57,063 nt of DNA from an uncultured Clostridia bacterium (lineage in GTDB: Bacteria > Bacillota > Clostridia > Christensenellales > DTU072), in contig CALVTP010000001.1 of NCBI GenBank assembly GCA_944362765.1, positions 69,395-126,457 on the forward strand, written 5' to 3'. Below are positions 1 through 11,300 of this stretch, one piece after another (the stretch's first letter is position 1; the number at the start of each line of letters is the position of its first letter). A program made the translations under genes and the position numbers. The notes beneath the pieces were generated by a model, which searched no databases, was not told where the DNA came from, and was given only the letters and a program-made list of their open reading frames with translations.

Positions 1-398
1 AAGGAGCCTGCCTGCGGCGGCACCGGGTAGACCATATCTCCGGTGAAGATAACGAGGTCGGGAGTGGTGCGTCGTATAAGTGTTTCGACGGCATCCAGAG
101 CTTTTTTATCTTTTCCTATCGAAAAAGCGCCCCCGCCGAGGTGTACGTCGGTAATCTGTAAAATTTTGAAGTCGCCGTTTTCGGCGTCATCCGGGACATA
201 GAAGGTCCAGACGCCGTCCACCAATTTGGGTTCGAAGCGGGAACCGAGGTACTCGGTATCCTCGACATTGCCCATATTGACTTCGTAGCCTATCAACCCC
301 ACCACAAAAATGACGACGAGCGCCAAAAGTATGGCAAGCAGCACGAGTCCGACGATTTTCCACGCAAGGTGTCTCTTTTTTTCTCTTTGAAGTGCCAT
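1..398 (-). CDS. Calcineurin-like metallophosphoesterase, partial (3' end outside window)
   Basis: About 132 N-terminal residues are present; the gene runs off the left edge. It starts with a short basic segment (MALQREKKRH) and one strong hydrophobic segment at about residues 12-36, so it is probably membrane-anchored with the enzyme domain outside. After it come ITDVHLGGG and DLVIFTGDMVYP, which fit the D-x-H and G-D metal-binding motifs that open the calcineurin-like phosphoesterase fold. The family hydrolyses phosphoesters at a two-metal site; the substrate here is unknown. The start is set by GGAGGAG six bases upstream and a good promoter. It is transcribed divergently from the MFS gene. 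Family call is fairly sure; substrate is not callable. Confidence 0.82.
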   Translation of the reverse strand, partial: MALQREKKRHLAWKIVGLVLLAILLALVVIFVVGLIGYEVNMGNVEDTEYLGSRFEPKLVDGVWTFYVPDDAENGDFKILQITDVHLGGGAFSIGKDKKALDAVETLIRRTTPDLVIFTGDMVYPVPPQAGS

Positions 399-425
399 AT
401 GTCTCCTCCGGAAAGTATCTAATAA

Positions 426-454
426 ATTATAACTTGAAAAGCCGTTTTCGTCAA
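426..454 (-). promoter_or_regulatory. Sigma-A-type promoter for the metallophosphoesterase
   Basis: Read on the minus strand: -35 TTGACG (454-449), 17 bp spacer, -10 TATAAT (431-426), about 28 bases before the start codon, followed by a GGAGGAG ribosome site. Confidence 0.75.
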
Positions 455-541
455 TATGCGCGGCAAAAAATTATGTTATAAAATTTACAGCAAAAGAGAA
501 TAAGATTTCTATTTTCGGTTATTTTCCGCGCACGTGCACTA

Positions 542-570
542 TTGACAGCCCGGGGCGCGGGGTGTATAGT
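542..570 (+). promoter_or_regulatory. Sigma-A-type promoter for the MFS transporter
   Basis: -35 TTGACA (542-547), 17 bp spacer, -10 TATAGT (565-570). A TATAAT at 570-575 overlaps but has a poor spacing. The start codon at 592 follows an ACGGAGGAAG ribosome site. Confidence 0.75.
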
Positions 571-591
571 ATAATCGTAAACGGAGGAAGT

Positions 592-2052
592 ATGGCTTTT
601 CAAACGAAACGCGACAAAGGGAATTATTACGCATCGCTGGTGTTGTTCGGATTTTTCGGACAGGTGGCGTGGTGTGTGGAAAACAGCTTTTTAAACCTTT
701 ATGTCTACCGCACGATAACCACCGATCTCAGCATTGTTTCGGCGATGGTAGCGTCCAGCGCGGTGGTGGCGACGCTGACGACGATAGTCATGGGCTGGGT
801 GACGGATAGAATAGGCAAACGTCGCCCGTTTATGGTGTATGGGTACCTGTTATGGGGAATTTCGGTAGCCGCATTCACACTTTGCTCGATTGACAACATG
901 CAAACCATTTTCGGACTCGACCACGCCGCGGCTGTCACTGCGGCGGCTGTAGGCATGGTAGTGGTGGATTGCGTGATGACATTTTTCGGCTCCACCGCAA
1001 ACGACGCGGCGTTCAACGCATGGGTGACGGATACGACGAATACGGGAAACCGCGGCAAGACCGAAGCTTTCCTCAGCATTCTTGCGTCGGCGGCGTATGT
1101 CGTTGTCTTCCTTCCTTTCGAAGCTTTCGGTATCACGGCAAACAAGTACTATGACGCGGCGGGAAATCAAGTGACCTCTCCCGTCGAAGGCGGCACGACG
1201 GTGACGGGGAACTGGCTGTTGTTTTATCTGTTGATAGGCGGGCTGGTGCTGGCTTCGGCGATAGCGGGATTTTTCATATTGAAGGACTCTCCCGAACTGA
1301 AACCGCAGCGCAAGATGCCCTTCAAGGAGCTCTTTTACGGTTTCCGTCCTTCCGTCGTAAAGCGGAACAAATACCTTTATCTGGTCTTTGCGACGCTTGC
1401 GATAGAGATGATGGCTAACAATTGCTTTTTCAACTATCTTATCATCTATTTAGAGAACACGATGCGCTGCGCCGACTATTTATGGGGCGGGTATCTCATA
1501 CCGATGGGGCTCATTTACGGGCTCGGGATGGGCGCGGGGTTGATTGTCGGCGTGCTTTTGGACAAGCGCAGCGACAAAGCCAAGTTTATCCTGCCCGGTA
1601 TCGTCGTAGCCGTAATCGGAGCCGTTGGAATGTATTTTTTCAGTCCCGACTTCATGGAAACGGGGCAGGCGATGTTGTGGCTGTTCTGTCTTGCGGCGTT
1701 GGTACAGGCGACCGGTCACAGCATAGTGACGGTAGTTTGCCTTGCTACGATAAGGAACCTGACTCCTCAGGGAAAGGTCGGAAGGTTCCAGGGCATCCGC
1801 ATGGTATTTTACGTGGCGCTTCCGATGGCGCTCGGGAGCATTGTTTCGGGAGTGGTTTCATCCGGCGACCGTTACATCACCGGCTATGACGAATTCGGGC
1901 ACGCCGTTTATACCTGCCCGCCGATAATCTTCCTTTTGACGGCGATAGTTTCGGTATTTGCGGTAATTCCGACGATTTTCCTGATGAAGGCACCCGAGGG
2001 AGCGCTTCTGAAGCCGCAGGAAGAGGAGGAGAACTTTCTTCCCGCCGAATAG
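592..2052 (+). CDS. MFS transporter, GPH/sugar-cation symporter type
   Basis: 486 residues with about 12 hydrophobic segments, the usual MFS size. The loop after the second segment reads GWVTDRIGKRRPFMVYGY, which matches the family A-motif (G-x-x-x-D-R-x-G-[RK]-[RK]) and the glycoside-pentoside-hexuronide/SLC45-like branch. A second weaker copy (GVLLDKRSDKAKFILPG) sits at the start of the second half, as expected for the two-fold MFS repeat. The likely role is proton- or sodium-coupled solute uptake at the membrane; the substrate cannot be read. I chose the start at 592 because ACGGAGGAAG is correctly spaced; an in-frame ATG at 562 lies inside the promoter. It stands alone between its own promoter and a bidirectional terminator. 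Confidence 0.85.
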   Translation: MAFQTKRDKGNYYASLVLFGFFGQVAWCVENSFLNLYVYRTITTDLSIVSAMVASSAVVATLTTIVMGWVTDRIGKRRPFMVYGYLLWGISVAAFTLCSIDNMQTIFGLDHAAAVTAAAVGMVVVDCVMTFFGSTANDAAFNAWVTDTTNTGNRGKTEAFLSILASAAYVVVFLPFEAFGITANKYYDAAGNQVTSPVEGGTTVTGNWLLFYLLIGGLVLASAIAGFFILKDSPELKPQRKMPFKELFYGFRPSVVKRNKYLYLVFATLAIEMMANNCFFNYLIIYLENTMRCADYLWGGYLIPMGLIYGLGMGAGLIVGVLLDKRSDKAKFILPGIVVAVIGAVGMYFFSPDFMETGQAMLWLFCLAALVQATGHSIVTVVCLATIRNLTPQGKVGRFQGIRMVFYVALPMALGSIVSGVVSSGDRYITGYDEFGHAVYTCPPIIFLLTAIVSVFAVIPTIFLMKAPEGALLKPQEEEENFLPAE

Positions 2053-2202
2053 GAAGAAATAAAGCTTTAAGGAATGCAGACGGTCGTTCCGACTATGCAA
2101 GAGCGTTCGTAACCTGCAAGGGCGTTTTCTTACCCGGGAAAGGGGCATCTCGAAGCTTTTCGCCGTAAAGTTTTCGGCGGTTTCAGTAAAGTTTTTCACC
2201 TC

Positions 2203-2255
2203 CTCGGCTGCCGCAAGGTTTTTTTAAAGAATGCTCGGCTGTCGCAAGGTTTTTT
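2203..2255. repeat. Two short direct repeats downstream of the MFS gene
   Basis: The motif CTCGGCTGCCGCAAGG plus a T-run (2203-2226) recurs at 2234-2255 with one base change, 31 bp apart. Just upstream, GTAAAGTTTT also recurs. No gene is seen in 2053-2293. Confidence 0.5.
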
Positions 2256-2293
2256 CAAAGGCTTCCGTTGAGATCCGTTAAATTCAAAAAAGG

Positions 2294-2321
2294 AAAAGTC
2301 CGCCCCGCGGCGGACTTTTTT
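2294..2321. terminator. Bidirectional rho-independent terminator
   Basis: Perfect 11 bp stem AAAAGTCCGCC / GGCGGACTTTT (2294-2304 / 2309-2319) with a 4-base loop. T-runs on both strands let it serve the MFS gene (+) and the MBG-repeat gene (-), which converge here. Confidence 0.85.
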
Positions 2322-2382
2322 GAAAATTTTCCTGTTGTCGACTGCAATCGGATTCGATTTCAAATCCCGGGCATGTCGATTA

Positions 2383-5300
2383 TCAAGCCTTCTTCTTCAG
2401 AAGGTAGACGGTGAGGGAAACGACGATTATCAACGCGGCGCCACCGATAAGGATTATCATGAGGTAATTGGTTTCGGGCTCCTCTTTGACGAATGCGAAG
2501 GCGGAGACGGTGTCGGCGGAATCGATGGTGATGTAGCCGTTTTCGACTCCGACCAGTCTTACCGAATAGACGCCGTCCTGTTTGACGAGTACTTTGACGG
2601 TTTCGAGGTCTTTCAGCGCTTCGGGCACCTTGACGGTGATGGAAGTGGGCTCGTCGCTATCGCCGTTCGTGGTGATATTGAAGGCACGCACGATGGTTTC
2701 GTTGGAGGAGATGACGTCGTTCAAATCCTTGTCGTTTTTATCCATTTTTTCGACTTCGAGTACCGTTTCGGGGTTGAAGCCGTTCTCGTTATCGACGATT
2801 ATATCGATGCCGGACTCGTTGGAGACGAGGTTTTCGCGCTTGATGACGAGGCTGACCACGACATTTTCGGGGGCGTAGTAGTCTTCGGTTTCGCCAGCAG
2901 AAAGGGTGACGGTGTATCTGCCGACGTCGGTGAAGGAGTTGGTGTGGAAGAGTTTACCGTCCATTTCCCAGCTGAATATGACGTCGGCGCCGGAGTTTAC
3001 GGAGGCTTCGATATGGAAGGCTCCGCCGTTATAAATGAACTCGAAGGAGAGCGACGGGACGGAGATGGAAGCGTTGAACTTCATTACTTCGAAGGTGGCG
3101 TCGTCGTTGAAGGTGAGTTCGTAGTTGTCGTTCGACCAATCGGCGTAGAGCGGATATTTTTGTTTTCTTATACCGATGTCGGAGTAGATGGTTATGCCGA
3201 GAGAATCGCCCTCTATGACGCTGCCTTCGACTATTTCCCAGGCATTTTGTAGGACGGTGTAGTTTCCGTCGGCTCTCCATTCCGCATGCTGGTCGTAAAG
3301 GCGGACGGAGACGGGGCGCGGGGTAACGGAGTATTTGCCGTCCGTCACGGTGATTTCGTAGTTCGGGTTATCTTGGGCGTAGCCTTCTTTCAGGTAGATC
3401 TCGTACTCGCCGACGTTTTTGTTGTCGGGATCGGATTTTTGGAGTGTGACGACGAGGTTATCGCCTTCGGCAAGACCCATACCGCCTATGACCATCGTCA
3501 ATTCTTTCAGCGGGTCGCCGTAAACGGTGGTGGCGTCTTGGATATCGAGAGTGATCGTTCTCGGGGTGACGGTGTAGCGGACGTTCTCGGAATTTGCGCT
3601 GAATTCGATGATATAATCGGGATTCAGGCTTTCAAGCGTACCGAGGGTGACTCTGTACGGACCTACATCCGCGAATGTTCCCCTTGCGAGTTTCTCGTAA
3701 GAGAGCGCGCCGTTCAGGCTGAAACCTTCGGGAAGTTCGATTCCGTCCTCTCTCACGACTTCGTAGGGGATATAGGCGTCGGCGTCGCCGTAGACGGAAG
3801 AGGTTTCCTCGGGAGTGACGAGAAGGGTTATCTTATCGATATCGACGGTACCCGCGACGTAATCGATATCGTAGTTCGGGTTATTGTCGTTGGTGAGGCT
3901 GCCTTGAGGAATGGGAATGCCGTAACCTGCCTGCATCGGAAGGTCTCCCGGGAAGCCCGCCAATTCCTCGCCTTCCACTTTATTGTAGACGGTGTAGGTG
4001 AAGTAATCTGCGGCGGGGAAGCATTCGACTGCGGGGTCGAAGAAGAATTCGACTCCGCTCTTTGCCGAGCTTTCCACTCTGACGGGGCGGCGGGTGACGG
4101 TGAAGGTGGCGCCGACGAAGGCGACGTTATAGTTGTCGTTTACGAACTCTTCGGTTGCCACAATGCCGTAGCTTCCGACGTTCTTGGCGCCCGACTCGAT
4201 ACCGAGCGCGCCCGCCGTAGGCTCATCATCTCCGATAAAGCCTTCGGTAATGAAAGTCAATTCGGGTGTGTTGACGGAAAAGTCGCTGCCGTCATACACT
4301 TCGGAGGCGTCAACGGCAATGACCGTGGCGTCCTTTTTGGTGATTTCAAAGGCGGTTTCGCTGCCCGAGAGGCTTACGGAGTAGTTTTCATTCTCCGTCG
4401 AAACGCCGTTTATTAAGTAAGTTCCGACATCTTCGCCGGCATCTCTTTCGAATACGACCCGGAGCTGTTCGCCGTTCACTCCGTCGACGGTGGCGCTGAA
4501 ATCGGGATCTTCCTCCCCGTACACTTTGGTAAGCGTTTCAAGAAGCTCGGAGGGGTTGACAGCCGATTCGTAAGCGGTGACGGTGAACACCGTATCCGAT
4601 TCGGTGATGACAGCCGAGTAGTTGGCGGCGAATTCCGCCTCGAGTACAACCGATGTAAAGGCGTAGCGTCCTACGTTTTCGCCCTCTTCTCTTATGAACG
4701 AGAATTCGACGGTTTCCTCACCTTCGCCCGCTTGTGAGGCGGCAAAGACGGGATCGGCTTCGCCGTACACCTTAGTCAGGAGTTCAACGGGAAGCGTAGA
4801 AGCGGAGACCGCTATTTCGGCTTTGGTGATTTCGATGTCGAACACCTTGGGGGAGCCGGCGGAGACGCCGATGTAGTAGTTCGGGTTTTCGATGACGACA
4901 TAGACGGCAAGTTTATAACTTCCGACGGCAAAAATTTCGTCGACGGAGGAGCCTCCGAGTCCGATTTCCGCATATTCGGTGGCGCCGATGTCGTCTTTGC
5001 CGACTATACCCGAATATTCTATATCGATCGCGCGCGGGAACGCGTTATAGGTGAAGCTGTTGATTGTTCCGGAGGTAAGCTCCGTTTCGTCGAGCGATAC
5101 CTGTAACGTCAATTGCTTTACGCCTATTTCGACGCCGTTGCCGTTGCCGCCGATAGTTACGATATAGTAATCGGTTTCGAAGGAGTCGCCGTGGTAGTAG
5201 CTTTCGCCGTTCATCTCGTAGTAGTAGGGGTAGTTATTCACCTCGAGCATGCCCGCATCGGCGCCCGTCAGGAAGACCCCGATATCTTGGGTGAAGTCGC

Positions 5301-8300
5301 CGTAGTAGGCGTTTCCTTCACCGCTCGCGACGAGGTTGGTGACATAGACGTCGGAGTCGGACTTATCGATCTCTCCCGTATATTCGAATTCGCCGTAGGT
5401 GTAGTAGCCGGAGTACAGATAGTAATCGACGGCGGCTTTGGTTACGACGTAGTCGGTTTGCGTGACGAAGTTGATGTTGTAGTTCGGGTTGTTGTCGTTC
5501 GTCATCGTGCCTTGGGTAATCTTATAACTACCGGGCAGCAGAACGTGATTGTGTTCACTGTACCGGGCGCCCTCGATATCGGCGTGACCGTCAAGGAGCG
5601 AGACATTGAATCCTCCGGCAGAGCTGTAGGTGATATTCAGAAGCTTGTCGGTGGCTTCTTCGTCGTATTTTGCGATGCCGAAGACAGTGCTCGCGGCGGA
5701 AGCGTAGACGGTGACGTTCTTTCTTTCTATAGTGTAGTAGACGCCGCTCGCAACGGATACTTCGTAGTTATTATTGTATCCCTGCGCCGAGGGGTTGTTC
5801 AGCGTGCCGCGGACGATTTCGTAGCTGCCGGCGTCGGCTTTTATGCCGTATCCTTCGCGGCTGAGTTTTCCGCCCAGGCTTTCGGAGCCGACAAGACCCG
5901 GTTTCTGACCCTCTTCGCCGTATTTATAATAGGTAACATAAGTAATGCTCTTTTCGGCGTCGCCGTAAACGGAGGAGGCGGCAATCGGAACCACCGTTAT
6001 CGGTCTCCGGGTAATCTCGTAGTAATAGGTTTTGTCAAACCTGAAGGTGTAGTTCGGATATTTTTGGGTGGTCAGCTCTCCTAAGAGGATGTTGTACTGC
6101 CCGACATTCATTTGTTTGGTGGTGGCGTTCGAAGAAGAGCCGTTCCTTGTCAATTTGCCGGTAACTTTAAAGTCCCCGACTTCGCCTTCGATTTCGTAGA
6201 ATATTTCGGAATCGGTTGCGTCGTTTCCGGCATATTCATGGGAGCCCCGTGCATTCTTTACGGTCAATTGCTTCGTCGTAACGATAACGGACTGACCGCC
6301 GAGGACCGTAAGCTCTATGCTGCCGCCGGAGTGCCTCATTCCCGAGATATCTATAACGTACTCACCGACGGTGGGATAGACGGTATTGTCGTCGCATTTA
6401 AGCACGGGAGCACCCTCGAAGTCGCTCTTGTCGTACATGACCGATTCGGAGAGGTTGTTTCTGATAAGATAGATTTCCCGAAGCTTTGCGTTGATGTCTT
6501 CAAGCTTGGTGCCGAAAGTAAACGTCGGCAATTTCGAAGAGTCGAGATAGACTATGGCTTTTATCGTTTCGACGGTAAAAGCGTCTTCCAAACCCGTTAT
6601 TTCGGTAACCCGATAGGGGAGATCGGAGTTTTCTTCGAGGTAACGGCTCAGCACATCGTCCGCTGCAAGATCGTAACTCCCGGCAGGGAGGCGACCTTTT
6701 TCGTCGAGGCTGAAACCGGTGATTTTCAAGCCGCCTTCGACAATGAATTGATAGGTGGGATAAGCCGAGACATCGAAGTCGGACGCGTAATAGGTGTTGC
6801 CCGCGGCAAGGCTCCATTCCGAGCTGTTCACGCCGTCGCCCGAGCCGTCCTCGCCGAAGATATCGGGGATGGGCTCGGAGTAGACGATACTCGGGATATT
6901 TTGAACCTGCAGCACGATCTCGCGGCGCGTGATGGTGAAGGAATTGGTGTCGAGGTCGTAATTCAGTTCGAAGTCGGGATTGGCTTCCGGGGTGAGGGTA
7001 CCTCTGTTCCATGCGTAGCTTCCCGGCTTTTCGCCTGCCGCTCTTTGAAGATTTCCTTTGAGTTCGGAGTAGAGATTGAAGTTATCTCTCACTTCGATGC
7101 CGTCATTGACTTCGGCTGAGAAGTAGCCGGAAGTCGGATCCGAATCGGCATATTGTTTGGAAACGGCGTTGGCGGTGACGGTGACCGGGAGCGCTTTTAT
7201 CGTGTAGCTGCCGGCAGCGTCGTAAACGAAGGTGAAGTTATTGACTTTATTGACGTCCGTCGAGTAAATATTGGTGATGGCTATCTTATAATTCCCGGCG
7301 GGAGAGGACTCGATGGCGTCGGTATTGAAGGTGATCGTCAAAGTGTTTTTGCCGCCGAGCGCGCTGACGAGCGCGTTGCCTTCCTGTTTTACGTCGGTAA
7401 CGACGGTGCCGTCGGCATCGAGCACCTTGGCGGAGAATGTAAGACCGTTTTCAAGTGACAGCGCGACGTGCTCTTGCCCGAAGTAACGCTCAAAATTCCC
7501 GGGGATTACTTCGATAATAAGCTTATTTATCGTAAAGTACAGCGAGGCGTCGTTAATTATGTTAAGGGCATAGACATCGGAGCTCAGCTCGTCCGTCAGG
7601 AAGAGGTATTGACCGGCAGACTCGCCTTTCGTTCTTTGAAGTTCTCCGCCGATTTCTCCCTCTCCGTTCAAGGTATATCCCTGAATCGTCATTTGTGAGG
7701 TGGTCAAAGTGTAGCTATAGCTTTCGGGATCGGCGGCGCCGTAGTACTTACTTTGCCCGGTGACAGGCGTAAGCGTGACCGGAAGGGCGTTTATCGTCAC
7801 GTTTCCGGGTACGATTTTGACGTTGTAATTTTCGGTGGTGTAGCCCGTGAGAGTGATGGCGCGCTCATAAGTCCCGACCGCGTTCCGGGTGGCATTTGCT
7901 GCGCGGAAGCCCGCGCTGTCTGCAAAGCCGAAGCTCAGCCCGGAAAAGTTTGCCTCATCGCCTTCGTGGATGCCGGTGACGGAGTAGCCCGTGCCCCAGC
8001 CGTTTTTATAATCGGCTCCGAAATCGAAGTCGTATACACCCGCGTAGTAGTAGGTCTTCGAATCGACGGTGACGGTAGCGTCCGCCTTTTTTACATTCAG
8101 AGTCACTTCGACGGCTTGTTCGGCGTCGTTGAAGTTCTTGCGCTCGCTGTCGGAAACCGTGAAGACCACCTTTATGGTGTGGCTTCCCGCTTTGTAATAA
8201 TCGGTAAGCCCCTTGGTGTTGTAGATCTTGGCGCCGTATTCAAATTTATAGGAGCCATTCAGTTTTTGTTTGCTGCCGTCGGCTTTTGCGGCGTTGTTGG

Positions 8301-11300
8301 TGACATTGATGTCATTAAAGTAGTAGTCGACGGTTCCGAGCGATACGCCGTAATCCAAAGTGATGGCGGCTTCCTTCCCGAGGTCGACGTTAAAGTCGCT
8401 CTTTTCTATCGTGTAATCAAGTCTTACCGTTTCGGAGTAGTTTCCTTTGCCCGTTACGGTTACAGAGTATTGCCCTGCGTCTGTACCGGAAGTCACGTTC
8501 ACCGTGTAGTCGGTGCCTTCGAGAAGAGTATAGCTGTCGTCGCCCAAAACGTCGGTATGGGTATCCAAAGAGGGGGTAAAGGTTTCCCCGGTGTAGGTAT
8601 ACGTCACATTATCCAACCCCAGCTTGATACCTTCCGCATTGAGAGGCTTAGCGCTTATCGTGGCGGCGACGGTATAGGTGGTTTGCGCTATATCGTAGTT
8701 GTCGTGAGGCACTATTTCTATGATGATATCTCTGCTGCCCGCGTTTTTGTCGGAGTATCGGACGGTGAAGGAGACGATAATTGTTCCTTTACCGTTATCC
8801 GCGTCCGCATCGCCCTGAACGGCGTTTTCGTAAGCGAATGAGACATAATCTTCCTTTGCGTCGGTTGTGCCGTCATAGACCTTTGTGGTTTCCTTGTATG
8901 AAGGGGTGATTGTAACAGTGCGCTTATCTATCTCTACGCCGGTGATTTCGTAAGCGGCGTTGTTGAGCTTGTAATTTCCCGCTTTTTTGCCGGTTAAAGA
9001 GTAGCCCTTAACCGTTATCGTCCTGCCGCTTCCGGCGTTCCCGTCGCTCAGTGTTCCCTTATAACCCGAAAGGCTGACTTCTCCGTTGTCGGCGGAAAGT
9101 ACGCCGTTCAATTGAGCGGTCAGTTCCTTTGTCGAAACCTCGGTGGAACCGTCGTATGTCAGGCTGCCCGCCAATCCGAACGACGCGTCAATTCCGAGTT
9201 CTTCGATTTTAAGCGAGACGGAGTCCGCATTATACTTGCCTTTCAGATAATTTGTCGCGTTTACGTTAAAGCTCAAACTGTTTATAGTTGTCGTTTGAAC
9301 ATCGGAACCGTTGAACGCGGGCTCGGTAAAGTAGACCGTTTCCGCGGCGGAACGGAATGCCGCGGAGAGGAGGTCGCTCCCGACAAGGTTTCCGAGTTTA
9401 ATACCTACGCCTATCGTACCCTCCGGATAATCGGTGGCGGCAAATTCCGTTACGGCGTCCGAGGTATACACGAAAGCCGTGACATCCGTGCCCAGCGCCT
9501 TAGTCCCGTCATAGACTTTTCCGGTAAAATCCGCTGCCGTATCCGCCCCGGTTTTTATGACTATCGCCATGGCGTCGATATTTACCTTTCGTTTTTCTAC
9601 TTTGTAAGAAGAAATGCCGCCGTCTGCTTTATCGGTGACGACTTCGGCGTCATAAGATTTTAAGATATCGTTATTGTCGGCTTTGAGCTTCAGATTGCCG
9701 GGAGAGGTCAACTCAAACCCCGGTGTGCCGGCGTTTGGCGAATTCAAAGTTATTGTAGAGCTTCCGGAGTAAGAAAGCGAGTCATAGCCGTAAGTTTTCG
9801 TCAGCCTGGCGTCTTCGTATATACCGAATGCCGACGCGTTTACGACTTTAGAGCCGTCATAGGTCTTGGATGTGGTGTCGAGCACGGCGCCGATATATAC
9901 CGTCATCGGAGATATCTTATAGGCGCTGCCGGTGTAAGTTCCGATTATTGTATTGCTGTATGTGCAAGTGACCGTCGGCGTATATGTTCCTGCGTATTTC
10001 GGGACATTCGACCACGAGCTTCCGCCAGCCGTCGTGCCGGAGTACGACAGGGAAAAGTAATTCATATTGGCTTTGCCGCCCGGGAAAAGCTTGTTGACGA
10101 TTTCGTCGACTTTGTCCGGCGCCGTATTTAACGTCGAGGTGAGATTGCCCGGATCGACCGTTACCGTCGCAGGCTTTGTACTTCGGTTATATGTAAGATC
10201 CGACGGCGGAGAGATGCCTATTTGGAGAAAATACCCTGTAATAACATGCGTTGTACCGCCGGTAGCGACTCTGTCGTTTATCTGAATGGTATACGAGCCT
10301 CCGTCAGCGATAGCATAGGGCTCTGACAGATTTGATACCGACTCATAAACCAAACCGAGGAAAACGTATCCCGGATTGATTGTGACTTTGTATGTAATTT
10401 TATTTGTCGGATTGAGTCCGGTTACGGCGTTTGTAGTTGTAATCGTTCCTCCGCTTGTCGAAACGGACTTATTGTCGGAGGAATTTGTCAGAGTACCGTT
10501 GCAATACGCTTTAAGTGCCGCGGAGATATTGTAGTAATATATGGTAGTAGCTGAAGAGTTTCCTAAATTATCCGTTGCGGTAATAACATATTTTCCTTCA
10601 CCGTTTGGAAAATCGAAAGTTACCTCATTCGTTGCGTCTGTATAAGTACCGAACGTCGACTGGGTGCCGCTGTTGCCATAAGTATATTTTATGCTGTTTA
10701 TGCCTGCCGATGAGTCTGAAATTGTCAGCGATTTAGTATTTGTATAAGAGCCGTTGGACAAAGAAAACGTAGGAGCGGCGGTATCCTTTTTATTGCATAT
10801 AACATCGAGATTATTTACGCGTCCGGGTTTGAAAGTTTTTCCGTAAATGCTAACATACCCGGAATAATTAAAATTTGAACTGCTTACATATCCTTCACCG
10901 GTGGTCAGAGAACCGGAATTGCCTGTTCCGTTGCTATATCCATCAATATGAAGAGTAAATGTTTTATTGCAGCCGTTTTCGACAATGTTCATGCGGAATT
11001 GGACTGAAACTGCTCTTTGCTGCAAAGCAAGATTAATATTCGGAACTCCGCTGATAGATACGGTGATCGAACCGCTTTTTGAAAAATCTTCCCATCCGCC
11101 GCCGACCCGCCATTTCTTATGCTCGGTGGAGTCTACTCGGGTCCATGAATTAAATGATGTTACAGTTGCATTTGCCGCTTCCGCCGCGCCCGGTTCCGGC
11201 GTTACGGACGGATTATCGGGAGCGTCGGGTATATCGGAGTCGCCCGGCAGTGTCGTTTCGGGTTCGTCCGGCAGGGGAGCGTCCGACTCATTCCCGGGCA

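Noticed and set aside
2320-9663. Several long plus-strand open frames (180-376 codons) across the MBG-repeat gene
   Set aside because: They are antisense shadows of the 3015-residue gene. They lack ribosome sites, have low-complexity Asp/Val/Gly sequences that mirror the repeats, and stop wherever the minus-strand composition changes.
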